Source: Rhodocyclaceae bacterium
GTDB taxonomy: Bacteria; Pseudomonadota; Gammaproteobacteria; Burkholderiales; Rhodocyclaceae
Direction of reading: 5' to 3'
Assembly (NCBI GenBank): GCA_006218025.1
Contig: VBWA01000020.1
Span: 1-53,158 of the forward strand
DNA length: 53,158 nt
In this document: one piece after another, positions 1 to 8,089 of the stretch
Layout: each line of letters opens with the position of its first letter
How positions within the stretch are numbered: the first letter of the stretch is position 1
Notes under the pieces: model-generated
Seen by the model: only the letters and a program-made list of their open reading frames with translations
Told to the model about the DNA's origin: nothing
The model's database searches: none
Made by a program: the position numbers and the translations under genes

Positions 1-276
1 GAACTGGTGCCGATGCCCGGCACGCCGCTGGAAAATGCGCCGCCGCTCGACCCCTTCGAATTCGTGCGGACCATTGCCGTGGCTCGCATCAGCATGCCCG
101 GCTCGATGGTCAGGCTGTCGGCTGGTCGCCAGGAGATGAGCGACGAGTTGCAGGCCTTGTGCTTCCTCGCCGGCGCCAATTCGATCTTCTACGGCGACAA
201 GCTGCTGACGGCCGGCAACCCCGAAGCCGATCGCGATGAAGCGCTGTTCGCCCGGCTGGGACTCACCGCGATCTGA
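1..276 (+). CDS. bioB: Biotin synthase, C-terminal part (gene cut by window start)
   Basis: This is the last 91 codons of biotin synthase, the radical-SAM enzyme that inserts sulfur into dethiobiotin. The frame is open from base 1, so the N-terminal CxxxCxxC cluster lies outside the window. What is visible matches the family C-terminus: PGTPL, then [15 protein letters not shown], and the very characteristic [13 protein letters not shown], which contains residues lining the [2Fe-2S] site. The gene ends 7 bases before the most likely start of bioC, so the two biotin genes are probably co-transcribed. Identification is secure; only the length is unknown. Confidence 0.95.
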   Translation, partial: ELVPMPGTPLENAPPLDPFEFVRTIAVARISMPGSMVRLSAGRQEMSDELQALCFLAGANSIFYGDKLLTAGNPEADRDEALFARLGLTAI

Positions 277-283
277 CCTGATC

Positions 284-1102
284 GTGCGCAGCGACTTTGC
301 CGGAGCTGCCGCATCCTACGACCCAGCCGCGGTCCTTGCCCGCGAAGTGGGCGCTCGCATGGCTGCGCGGCTCGATCTGGTCAAGATCGTTCCGCAGCGC
401 GTCGCCGACATCGGTTGTGCCACGGGCGACGGGATTCGCGAGTTGCAGCTGCGCTATTCGAAGGCGCAGGCGCTTGCCATTGACTACGCTTTGCCCATGC
501 TGCGCGCCGTTCGTAGTCGTACGCCTCGCCTGCAGCGGTTGACGGGACGCGGGCCGCGCCTGGTCAATGGCGACGTGCGTGCCTTGCCGCTGGTCGCCAA
601 TTCGCTCGGCCTGGTCTGGTCGAATCTGATGTTGCACTGGCTGGACGATCCGCTGCCTGCCTTGCGTGAATTGCATCGCGTGCTGGAGGTGGGCGGCCTG
701 CTGACTTTCGCCACGCTCGGACCGGATACGCTGAAGGAGTTGCGCGCGGCAGCCGTGGAAGTCGGCGCTGGCGATACGGTGAGGCGCTTTCTCGACATGC
801 ATGATCTGGGCGACATGCTGGTCGCCGCCGGCTTCGGCGATCCGGTGATGGACATGGAGATCATCACGCTGACCTACCCGACGCCGCGCGCCTTCCTCGC
901 CGACCAGCGCCATCTGGGCGTGCGCGACGCATTGCTGGGCCGCCAAGCCTGGCGCGACTGGCGCCGCCTGTTCGGCGCATGGCCGCAGCATGTCGACGGG
1001 CGGCTACCGGCCAGTTTTGAAATCGTCTATGGCCACGCATGGAAGCCGGAGCCGCGGCAGATCGCCGATGGGCGCGCCGTGGTGAAGTTCCATTCGCGAT
1101 GA
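284..1102 (+). CDS. bioC: Malonyl-[ACP] O-methyltransferase BioC
   Basis: SAM-dependent methyltransferase that methylates malonyl-ACP so that it can enter fatty-acid synthesis as a disguised pimelate precursor in biotin synthesis. The class I methyltransferase motif I is visible as VADIGCATGDG, followed by motifs around ALAIDYALPML and NGDVRALPL, then WSNLMLHWLDDPLPAL and FLDMHDLGD, which are typical of BioC. The start is uncertain: a GTG at 284 sits just after the bioB stop, while an ATG at 236 would overlap bioB and add 16 residues without family resemblance. Placement after bioB supports the biotin role. A copy of the dispersed GTCGGCGCTGGCG motif lies at 761, where the protein reads VGAGDTV just before FLDMHD. 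Confidence 0.88.
   Translation: MRSDFAGAAASYDPAAVLAREVGARMAARLDLVKIVPQRVADIGCATGDGIRELQLRYSKAQALAIDYALPMLRAVRSRTPRLQRLTGRGPRLVNGDVRALPLVANSLGLVWSNLMLHWLDDPLPALRELHRVLEVGGLLTFATLGPDTLKELRAAAVEVGAGDTVRRFLDMHDLGDMLVAAGFGDPVMDMEIITLTYPTPRAFLADQRHLGVRDALLGRQAWRDWRRLFGAWPQHVDGRLPASFEIVYGHAWKPEPRQIADGRAVVKFHSR
761..783 (+). repeat. Dispersed GTCGGCGCTGGCG motif, copy in bioC
   Basis: GTCGGCGCTGGCGATACGGT plus GAG, in the coding orientation, read as VGAGDTV. Confidence 0.6.
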
Positions 1103-1260
1103 AACGGGCCAGGCAGCGGCTGCTACGGTCCATCAAGCCGCGCAATCCGCTGGCAACCGATCCTCTGCTGAAAAAGGGCGGCGCCCACCAGCGGCAGGAC
1201 AAGCGGGCCAGCCGGGCGCGGCAGAAAGCCGCCTTGCGGCGCAGCACTGACGAGACCTGA
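1099..1260 (+). CDS. Small basic conserved-looking protein of unknown function
   Basis: Fifty-three residues, very rich in Arg and Lys, with a central segment RNPLATDPLLKKGGAHQ. Its ATG overlaps the bioC stop in an ATGA arrangement, which suggests translational coupling. It is followed by a strong terminator, so it would be the last gene of the bio operon. I recall short proteins with an RNPL..PLL+KGGAH pattern in other betaproteobacteria but cannot name a function. There is no signal peptide or membrane segment; the charge suggests nucleic-acid or ribosome binding, which is only a guess. The longer frame opening at 1039 is not favoured because it runs through the end of bioC. Confidence 0.6.
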   Translation: MKRARQRLLRSIKPRNPLATDPLLKKGGAHQRQDKRASRARQKAALRRSTDET

Positions 1261-1285
1261 TTAGGGCCGAATTTTTGGCGGACAC

Positions 1286-1334
1286 AAGACCGCCGGCAGG
1301 GGAGAACATTCCCCTCCCGGCGGTCTTTCATTTT
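1286..1334 (+). terminator. Rho-independent terminator after the bio genes
   Basis: Inverted repeat AAGACCGCCGG...CCGGCGGTCTT with an inner CAGGGG/CCCCTC stem and a 6-base loop, followed by TTTCATTTT. It separates the bio operon from the pyruvate dehydrogenase promoter. Confidence 0.85.
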
Positions 1335-1355
1335 GCGACTGTGGAAATCCACAGA

Positions 1356-1384
1356 TTGCGTATTGTGAAGTTGAATTTTACAAT
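1356..1384 (+). promoter_or_regulatory. Sigma-70-like promoter of the aceE operon
   Basis: TTGCGT at 1356-1361 and TACAAT at 1379-1384 are separated by exactly 17 bases, about 110 bases upstream of aceE and just after the preceding terminator. The region is AT-rich compared with its surroundings. No PdhR-type operator was recognised. Confidence 0.55.
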
Positions 1385-1494
1385 GCGCAACATCGGCGGT
1401 GCGCCGATTCAGAAACTAGGTCTATGCTGCGTAAAAAGAGGTCCGCCGGCATCGCGCCGCGCGGGCACTGATACAAACTCAACAGGAGGAGCAC

Positions 1495-4188
1495 ATGTCC
1501 GCTGCGAACGATTTTCCCGTCGCGCCCCAGGCCGCGCCATCCGACGTCGATCCGCAGGAAACCCGCGAATGGCTCGATGCGCTGCAGGCCGTGATCGCTC
1601 ACGAAGGTCCCGGGCGCGCGCATTTTCTTCTCGAACAGTTGATTGCGCTGGGTCACCAGACCGGCATCAACATGCCCTACAGCGCCAATACCGAATACGT
1701 CAACAGCATTCCCGCCGATCAGCAGCCGGTCACCCCGGGCGACTACGAGCTGGAACAGAAGATCCGCGACTACGCTCGGTGGAACGCGATGGTGATGGTG
1801 CTGCGGGCGAACAAGAATGATTCCGGCCTCGGCGGACACATTGCCAGTTACGCCTCGGCGGCGACGCTCTATGACATCGGCTTCAACCATTTCTGGCATG
1901 CGCCGTCCGAAAATCACGGCGGCGATCTGGTGTTGTCGCAGGGCCATTCGGCAACGGGCACCTATGCGCGCGCCTTCATGCTCGGCCGCCTGACCGAAGA
2001 GCAGATGGACAATTTCCGGCGCGAGGTCGATGGCAAGGGGCTTTCGAGCTATCCGCATCCCTGGCTGATGCCCGACTTCTGGCAGTTCCCCACCGTGTCG
2101 ATGGGCCTCGGCCCGCTGCAGGCGATCTACCAGGCGCGCTTCATGAAGTACATGCAGCACCGCGAACTGATCCCCACCGACAATCGCAAGGTGTGGGCTT
2201 TCATGGGCGACGGCGAGATGGATGAGCCCGAATCGATGGGCGCCATCGGCATGGCCGGGCGCGAACGCCTGGACAACCTGATTTTCGTCATCAACTGCAA
2301 CTTGCAGCGGCTCGACGGCCCGGTGCGCGGCAACGGCAAGATCATCCAGGAGCTGGAATCCGATTTTCGCGGCGCCGGCTGGAACGTGATCAAGGTGATC
2401 TGGGGCAGCTATTGGGATCCGCTGCTGGCGCAGGACAAGACCGGGCTTCTCCAAAAACGCATGATGGAATGCGTCGACGGCGACTATCAGACCTTCAAGT
2501 CGCGTGACGGAGCCTACGTGCGCGAACATTTCTTCGGCAAGTACCCGGAACTGCTCAAGATGGTCTCGACCTGGAGCGACGACGACATCTGGCGCCTGAA
2601 CCGCGGCGGCCACGATCCGCACAAGGTCTACGCGGCCTATGCGGCGGCGGCGGCGCACAAGGGGCAGCCGACGGTGATCCTGGCCAAGACCATCAAGGGC
2701 TACGGCATGGGCGAGGCCGGCGAAGCGCAGAACATCACCCATCAGCAAAAGAAGATGGGTACCACCTCGGTCAGGGCCTTTCGCGACCGCTTCAAGCTGC
2801 CGGTCAAGGACGAGGACCTGGAAAAGCTGCCTTACCTCACCTTCCCCGAGGGCTCGAAGGAACTCAACTACATGCGCGAGCGGCGCATGGCCCTCGGCGG
2901 CTACCTGCCCTCGCGCCGGCGCAAGGCCGAACCCATGCCGGTGCCGCCGCTGTCGGCCTTCGACGCGCTGCTGAAAGCCGGCGGCGAAGGCCGCGAATTC
3001 TCCACCACCATGTCCTTCGTGCGCGGCCTCAACGTCATGCTCAAGGACAAGGTCATCGGCAAGCGCGTGGTGCCGATCGTGGTCGATGAGTCGCGCACTT
3101 TCGGCATGGAAGGCCTGTTCCGCCAGATCGGCATCTGGAACCAGGACGGCCAGAACTACGTGCCGCAGGACGCCGACCAGATGATGTTCTACAAGGAAAC
3201 CAAGACCGGCCAGATACTTCAGGAAGGCATCAACGAAGCCGGCGCCATGGCCGACTGGATCGCCGCCGGCACCAGCTACTCCACGCACGGCGTGCAGATG
3301 ATTCCGGTGTATGTCTGCTACTCCATGTTCGGCATGCAGCGCACCATGGACCTGGTGTGGGCGGCCGGCGACCAGCGTGCGCGCGGCTTCCTGATCGGCG
3401 GCACGGCGGGGCGCACCACGCTCAACGGCGAAGGTCTGCAGCATGAAGACGGACATTCGCAGGTGTTCGCCGGTACCGTGCCCAACTGCATCTCATACGA
3501 TCCGACATTCGCCTACGAGGTTGCCGTGATCGTTCAGGACGGCCTGCGCCGCATGGTCACCGAGCAGGAGGACGTGTTCTATTACCTGACGGTGATGAAC
3601 GAGAACTACGAACATCCGGCCATGCCGGAAGGCGCGGCGACGGACATCCTCAAGGGCATGTACCAGTTCAGGAAGGGCGCCGCATCGAACGGTCCACGCG
3701 TGCAACTGCTCGGTTCCGGCACGATATTCATGGAAGCCGTTGCGGCCGCCGCCTTGCTGAAGAGCGACTGGGGCGTCGAGGCCGATCTCTGGTCCTGTCC
3801 GAGCTTCAACGAACTGGCGCGCGACGGCCAGGATTGCGCGCGCTGGAACCTGCTGCATCCGACTGAAAAACCGCGCGTGCCGCATGTCGCGGCCTGCCTG
3901 GCCGAAACGCGGGGGCCGGTCATTGCGGCGACCGACTACATCCGGGTCTTTGCCGAGCAGATCCGTTCGCTGGTGCAGCGCCATTACACCGTGCTGGGCA
4001 CCGACGGCTTCGGCCGCTCGGACACGCGTGAAAAGCTGCGCCACTTCTTCGAGGTGGATCGCTACTGGATCACGCTGGCCGCACTATCCGCCCTGGCCGA
4101 GGACGGCCAGGTGAAGCGGGAAAAGGTGGCGGAGGCAATCAGGAAATACAGCCTCGATCCGAACAAGCCCAACCCGGTGAAGGTGTAA
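1495..4188 (+). CDS. aceE: Pyruvate dehydrogenase E1 component (homodimeric)
   Basis: Thiamine-diphosphate enzyme that decarboxylates pyruvate and passes the acetyl group to the lipoyl arm of E2. At 897 residues it has the usual length of the homodimeric E1 of Proteobacteria. The ThDP/Mg motif appears as GDGEMDEPES near residue 240, and the transketolase-like central domain contains GINEAGAMADWIAAGTSY. The start has a strong AGGAGG ribosome site. aceF follows after 3 bases, so E1 and E2 are co-translated. A long open frame on the opposite strand (1378-3456) is a shadow of the high-GC codon usage. Confidence 0.98.
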   Translation: MSAANDFPVAPQAAPSDVDPQETREWLDALQAVIAHEGPGRAHFLLEQLIALGHQTGINMPYSANTEYVNSIPADQQPVTPGDYELEQKIRDYARWNAMVMVLRANKNDSGLGGHIASYASAATLYDIGFNHFWHAPSENHGGDLVLSQGHSATGTYARAFMLGRLTEEQMDNFRREVDGKGLSSYPHPWLMPDFWQFPTVSMGLGPLQAIYQARFMKYMQHRELIPTDNRKVWAFMGDGEMDEPESMGAIGMAGRERLDNLIFVINCNLQRLDGPVRGNGKIIQELESDFRGAGWNVIKVIWGSYWDPLLAQDKTGLLQKRMMECVDGDYQTFKSRDGAYVREHFFGKYPELLKMVSTWSDDDIWRLNRGGHDPHKVYAAYAAAAAHKGQPTVILAKTIKGYGMGEAGEAQNITHQQKKMGTTSVRAFRDRFKLPVKDEDLEKLPYLTFPEGSKELNYMRERRMALGGYLPSRRRKAEPMPVPPLSAFDALLKAGGEGREFSTTMSFVRGLNVMLKDKVIGKRVVPIVVDESRTFGMEGLFRQIGIWNQDGQNYVPQDADQMMFYKETKTGQILQEGINEAGAMADWIAAGTSYSTHGVQMIPVYVCYSMFGMQRTMDLVWAAGDQRARGFLIGGTAGRTTLNGEGLQHEDGHSQVFAGTVPNCISYDPTFAYEVAVIVQDGLRRMVTEQEDVFYYLTVMNENYEHPAMPEGAATDILKGMYQFRKGAASNGPRVQLLGSGTIFMEAVAAAALLKSDWGVEADLWSCPSFNELARDGQDCARWNLLHPTEKPRVPHVAACLAETRGPVIAATDYIRVFAEQIRSLVQRHYTVLGTDGFGRSDTREKLRHFFEVDRYWITLAALSALAEDGQVKREKVAEAIRKYSLDPNKPNPVKV

Positions 4189-4191
4189 GCC

Positions 4192-5592
4192 ATGGCACAG
4201 ATAGTCGAAGTGAAAGTTCCGGATATCGGCGACTTCAAGGACGTGCCGATCATCGAGTTGCTGGTCAAGGTCGGCGACCGGGTGATGGCGGAAGACTCGC
4301 TGATCACCGTTGAATCGGACAAGGCGACCATGGACGTGCCGTCGCCGGTATCGGGTGTGGTCACCGAGCTGAAGCTGAAGGTTGGCGACAAGGTGTCGGA
4401 AGGCACGCTGGTCGCGCTGATCGATTCCGCCGACGCTGCAACAGAAGTCGGCGCTGGTGGTACGGTGGCAGTGGCCACAGCGGCACCAGAAGCCGCGCCG
4501 ACGCTTGCCGCTGAGCCTGCGGCGCCAAGCTCGACTGCTGCGCCAGTCGCCCCTGTCGCCGGTGTCGGTGCCGATTTCCGTCCGGGCGATACCGAACTGA
4601 TTCCCACGCAGCCCCGCGTCTCGATGCCTACGGCGGCGGACAGACTGCCCGGTGGGGCGGCCCATGCCAGTCCCTCGGTGCGCCGCTTTGCACGCGAATT
4701 GGGTGTCGATGTCGCCAAGGTGACGGGCAGCGGTCCGAAGGGGCGCATCCTGCAAAGCGACGTCCAGGCTTGGGTCAAGGGTGTCATCAACGGGGGGGCA
4801 CCCGTGGCCGCGCCTGCTACCGGTTCCGGAGGAGGCCTCGACCTCTTGCCGTGGCCAAAAATCGATTTTTCGAAATTCGGCGCGATCGAGGTGCAGCCGC
4901 TGTCGCGCATCAAGAAAATCTCCGGCGCCAACCTGTCGCGCAACTGGGCCATGATTCCGGCCGTCACCTATCACGAAGACGCCGACATCACCGAGCTGGA
5001 AGCCTTCCGGGTGCAGATCAACAAGGAAAACGAAAAATCCGGCGACAAGTCGGCCGCCAAGCTGACCATGCTCGCCTTCCTGATCAAGGCCTGCGTCAAG
5101 GCCATGCAGAAGTATCCCGAGTTCAACTCGTCGATCGATGGCCAGGGGGATGAGATGCGCCTGGTGATGAAGAAGTATTTCAACATCGGTTTTGCCGCCG
5201 ATACGCCGAATGGCCTGATGGTGCCGGTGATCAAGAATGCCGAGAGCAAGGGCGTGTTCGAGCTGGCCCGGGAGACGGGTGAGCTGGCGCGCCAGGCACG
5301 CGAAGGCAAGCTCAAACCGGCCGACATGCAGGGCGCCTGCTTCACCATTTCGAGTGTCGGCGGGATCGGCGGCACCGGCTTCGCGCCGATCGTCAATGCA
5401 CCCGAAGTGGCGATCCTCGGTGTCAGCAAGTCGGCCATGAAACCGGTCTGGGACGGCAAGGCCTTCGTGCCGCGCCTGATCCTGCCGCTGTCGCTCACGG
5501 CGGACCACCGGGTGATCGACGGCGCCCTGGCGACGCGCTTCAACGTCTATCTCGCGCAGCTCCTGGCCGACATGCGGAGAGGCATGCTGTGA
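4192..5592 (+). CDS. aceF: Dihydrolipoyllysine acetyltransferase, PDH E2
   Basis: E2 core of the pyruvate dehydrogenase complex, 466 residues. Order of domains: one lipoyl domain (residues 1-80, lipoylated Lys in ESDKATMDVP), an Ala/Pro-rich linker, the E1/E3-binding domain (ASPSVRRFARELGVD, near residue 160), a second linker, and the acetyltransferase domain ending in the catalytic motif DHRVIDGA. The first linker includes VGAGGT, encoded by a copy of the dispersed GTCGGCGCTGG motif. The stop overlaps the next gene by 4 bases. The lipoyl domain is nearly the same as that at the start of lpdA downstream, suggesting duplication or gene conversion. Confidence 0.97.
   Translation: MAQIVEVKVPDIGDFKDVPIIELLVKVGDRVMAEDSLITVESDKATMDVPSPVSGVVTELKLKVGDKVSEGTLVALIDSADAATEVGAGGTVAVATAAPEAAPTLAAEPAAPSSTAAPVAPVAGVGADFRPGDTELIPTQPRVSMPTAADRLPGGAAHASPSVRRFARELGVDVAKVTGSGPKGRILQSDVQAWVKGVINGGAPVAAPATGSGGGLDLLPWPKIDFSKFGAIEVQPLSRIKKISGANLSRNWAMIPAVTYHEDADITELEAFRVQINKENEKSGDKSAAKLTMLAFLIKACVKAMQKYPEFNSSIDGQGDEMRLVMKKYFNIGFAADTPNGLMVPVIKNAESKGVFELARETGELARQAREGKLKPADMQGACFTISSVGGIGGTGFAPIVNAPEVAILGVSKSAMKPVWDGKAFVPRLILPLSLTADHRVIDGALATRFNVYLAQLLADMRRGML
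4447..4471 (+). repeat. Dispersed GTCGGCGCTGG motif, copy in aceF linker
   Basis: GTCGGCGCTGGTGG followed by TACGGTGGCAG. It encodes VGAGGTVAV in the flexible linker after the lipoyl domain. Confidence 0.6.
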
Positions 5593-6170
5593 CCACGCTC
5601 ACCGTAGTCAAGAAGGGGGATACGGTGGCCATCGCCGCCGACGGCCTCACCACGTTCGGCGATACCCGCCTGGCGCGCAGCTACAAGGGCGAGCACGACA
5701 AGATCCTCAACATCGCCGGGTCATGGATCGGCATCTGCGGCTCCTCGGCGCACCACCTGGTGCTGCTCTCCGCGTTCTCGAAGCTGGAGGACATCCGGCT
5801 GGGTTCGCGCATGGAGGTCTATGAGACCTTTCGCCGGCTGCACCCGATACTCAAGGAGCATGCCTTCCTCAATCCCAAGGAAGACGAGGACGATCCCTAC
5901 GAGAGTTCGCAGATCACCGCGCTGATCGCCAACGGCTCGGGCATCTACGGCATCTATTCGTATCGCGAGGTGTTCGAGTTCGACCGGGTCTGGGCCGCCG
6001 GTTCCGGCCGCAACTTCGCGCTGGGCGCGATGCATGCGCTCTATGACACCGATATGTCGGCGGCGAAAATCGCCGAGGCCGGGGTCGCCGCCGGCATCGA
6101 ATTCGATACTTCATCGGGGCCGCCGATCGTGGTCCACGAGGTCAAGCTGGAAGGAAAGCCGAATGAGTGA
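5589..6170 (+). CDS. Betaproteobacterial proteasome homolog (BPH), HslV-like Ntn hydrolase
   Basis: A 193-residue protein of the proteasome beta/HslV fold. The start reads Met-Thr-Thr-Leu-Thr, so removal of Met would expose a nucleophilic Thr, as in HslV. Further family signs are AIAADGLTTFGDTR, the GICGSSAHH stretch in the position of the HslV G-(C/S)-(A/S) segment, and WAAGSGRNFALGAM near residue 140. Its length and lack of a neighbouring hslU argue against HslV itself; the match is to the tetradecameric BPH family described from betaproteobacteria such as Thiobacillus, which works without a known ATPase. The GTG start overlaps the aceF stop, and lpdA starts inside its last codons, so it is embedded in the PDH operon. 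A role in turnover of PDH or metabolic proteins is inference. Confidence 0.8.
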   Translation: MTTLTVVKKGDTVAIAADGLTTFGDTRLARSYKGEHDKILNIAGSWIGICGSSAHHLVLLSAFSKLEDIRLGSRMEVYETFRRLHPILKEHAFLNPKEDEDDPYESSQITALIANGSGIYGIYSYREVFEFDRVWAAGSGRNFALGAMHALYDTDMSAAKIAEAGVAAGIEFDTSSGPPIVVHEVKLEGKPNE

Positions 6171-8028
6171 CAGCGTTGAAGTGAAAGTCCCCGACATCGG
6201 CGACTTCAAGGAGGTACCGATCATCGAAGTCCTGGTCAAGGTCGGCGATACGGTCACGGCGGAGGATTCGCTGATCACCCTCGAATCGGACAAGGCGACC
6301 ATGGACGTGCCTTCGCCGGTCTCGGGCGTGGTGACCGAGCTGAAGGTCAAGGTCGGCGACAAGGTCGCGCAAGGCACGCTGGTTGCGCTGATCGCCAGCG
6401 CGGAGGAAATGGCTGCCACAGGAGTCGGTGCTGGTGGTACGGCGACTGCCACCGCCGTGGCGCCGCCTTCCCTCTCCCCCAGCCTCGCTCTGCGTACCTG
6501 GGATTCCGCTTCGCGGCAGGCATCTCCCACACAGGGGAGAGGGGAGTTGACGGCCGCACCGGTAGCGGGCACATACGTCGGCAAGGCCGATCTCGAATGC
6601 GAGATGCTGGTGCTCGGCGCCGGCCCCGGCGGCTATTCGGCCGCGTTCCGCGCAGCGGACCTGGGCATGAAGACAGTGATCGTCGAACGCTACGCGACGC
6701 TTGGCGGCGTCTGCCTCAACGTCGGCTGCATTCCGTCGAAGGCGCTGTTGCATGTCGCCGCCGTGATCGAGGAAGCGAGCCACGTCGCCGAAACCGGCAT
6801 CGGCTTCGCTCAGCCTTCGATCGACGTCGACAAGTTGCGCGCACACAAATCGAAAGTGGTGGGCAAGCTCACCGGCGGCCTCACCGGCATGGCCAAGGCG
6901 CGCAAGGTCGATGTCGTGCGCGGCTACGGCCATTTCCTCGATGCCTTTCATCTCGAGGTGGAGGCCACTACCGGCGATGCGCAGGACAAGACCGGTGAGA
7001 AGAAGGTCATCCGCTTCCAGAAATGCATCATCGCCGCGGGCAGCGCGGCGGTGCATCTGCCCTTCATACCGCAGGACCCGCGCATCGTCGATTCGACCGG
7101 TGCGCTGGAGCTGCGCTTCATGCCGAAGAAAATGCTGGTGATCGGCGGCGGCATCATCGGGCTCGAAATGGCCACCGTGTACTCCACGCTGGGCGCTCGC
7201 GTCGATGTGGTCGAGATGCTCGACGGCCTGATGCAGGGGCCGGACCGCGACCTGGTCAAGGTCTGGGAGAAACAAAATGCCAAGCGCTTCGACAAGGTGA
7301 TGCTGAAGACGAAGACCGTCGCGGTCGAAGCCAAGACCGATGGTCTCTGGGTCAAGTTCGAGGGCGAGCAGGCGCCGGCCGAGGCCCAGCGCTACGACAT
7401 GATCCTGCAGTCGGCGGGCCGCAGCCCGAATGGCAAAAAGATCGGCGCCGACCAGGCCGGTGTGGCAGTGACCGAGCGCGGCTTCATTCCGGTCGATTCG
7501 CAGATGCGGACCAATGTGCCGCACATCTACGCCATCGGCGACGTCGTCGGCCAGCCCATGCTGGCGCACAAGGCCGTGCACGAGGCGCATGTGGCGGCCG
7601 AAGCGGCGGCGGGACAGAAGAGCCACTTCGACGCGACGGTGATTCCGGGTGTCGCCTACACGCATCCCGAGGTGGCCTGGGTCGGCGTCGGCGAAGACGA
7701 GGCGAAGAAGGCCGGGCGCAAGGTAAGTTCGGCGAAGTTCCCCTGGGCGGCTTCGGGCCGGGCGATCGCCAACGGTGCCGAGTACGGCTTCACCAAGCTG
7801 GTGTTCGATGAAGAAACACATCGCGTGATCGGCGGCAGCATCGTTGGTCCCAACGCCGGCGACATGATCGGCGAAGTGGCGCTGGCCATCGAAATGGGCG
7901 CCGATGCGGTGGATATCGGCAAGACCATCCATCCTCACCCGACCCTGGGCGAAACCATAGGTATGGCGGCCGAGGTGGCACACGGCTCCTGCACCGACCT
8001 GCCGCCGATGAAAAAGCGCAGCAACTAA
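6163..8028 (+). CDS. lpdA: Dihydrolipoyl dehydrogenase with N-terminal lipoyl domain, PDH E3
   Basis: FAD enzyme that reoxidises dihydrolipoyl groups of E2 with NAD. The 621-residue product starts with its own lipoyl domain (Lys in ESDKATMDVP), then an odd linker (about residues 85-140), then the flavoprotein: LGAGPGGYSAA for FAD, redox-active disulfide in GGVCLNVGCIPSK, GGGIIGLEMA for NAD, IGDVVG, and the C-terminal catalytic HPHPTLGE. The ATG at 6163 follows GGAAAG and overlaps the previous gene by 8 bases. The linker is encoded by two repeat modules (6424-6446 and 6470-6544), including an inverted CCCTCTCCC/GGGGAGAGGG pair, so its sequence is DNA-repeat derived. Confidence 0.97.
   Translation: MSDSVEVKVPDIGDFKEVPIIEVLVKVGDTVTAEDSLITLESDKATMDVPSPVSGVVTELKVKVGDKVAQGTLVALIASAEEMAATGVGAGGTATATAVAPPSLSPSLALRTWDSASRQASPTQGRGELTAAPVAGTYVGKADLECEMLVLGAGPGGYSAAFRAADLGMKTVIVERYATLGGVCLNVGCIPSKALLHVAAVIEEASHVAETGIGFAQPSIDVDKLRAHKSKVVGKLTGGLTGMAKARKVDVVRGYGHFLDAFHLEVEATTGDAQDKTGEKKVIRFQKCIIAAGSAAVHLPFIPQDPRIVDSTGALELRFMPKKMLVIGGGIIGLEMATVYSTLGARVDVVEMLDGLMQGPDRDLVKVWEKQNAKRFDKVMLKTKTVAVEAKTDGLWVKFEGEQAPAEAQRYDMILQSAGRSPNGKKIGADQAGVAVTERGFIPVDSQMRTNVPHIYAIGDVVGQPMLAHKAVHEAHVAAEAAAGQKSHFDATVIPGVAYTHPEVAWVGVGEDEAKKAGRKVSSAKFPWAASGRAIANGAEYGFTKLVFDEETHRVIGGSIVGPNAGDMIGEVALAIEMGADAVDIGKTIHPHPTLGETIGMAAEVAHGSCTDLPPMKKRSN
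6424..6446 (+). repeat. Dispersed GTCGGYGCTGG motif, copy in lpdA linker
   Basis: GTCGGTGCTGGTGG then TACGGCGAC, read as VGAGGTAT in the lipoyl-to-FAD linker. Confidence 0.6.
6470..6544. repeat. Composite repeat inside the lpdA linker
   Basis: Outer arms CCCTCTCCCCC (6470-6480) and GGGGAGAGGGG (6534-6544) enclose GCTCTGCGTACCTGGGATTC then CGCTTCGCGGCAGG (6487-6520). The enclosed part is almost identical to DNA inside rsmA (39586-39643) but is read in a different frame here (ALRTWDSASRQ). Confidence 0.75.
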
Positions 8029-8089
8029 ATGTGGCAACTTGTGGAAACCGAGGCGGTAAAATTCGCTTCGTAACCAACGGAGCGATTTG

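Noticed and set aside
1378-3456. 692-codon open frame on the minus strand opposite aceE
   Set aside because: It is the mirror of codon usage in a high-GC gene, has no family motif, and aceE is certain. The same holds for the 631-codon frame opposite lpdA and the 861-codon frame opposite cbbO.
4102-4130. Further partial matches to GTCGGCG-GAC-type sequences, for example in lipoyl-domain VGD codons
   Set aside because: Only 8-12 bases match and they encode conserved VGD residues, so they were not counted as repeat copies.
5589-6170. Naming the proteasome-like gene hslV
   Set aside because: There is no hslU next to it, the sequence departs from HslV after the first motif, and the operon context is different; BPH fits better.
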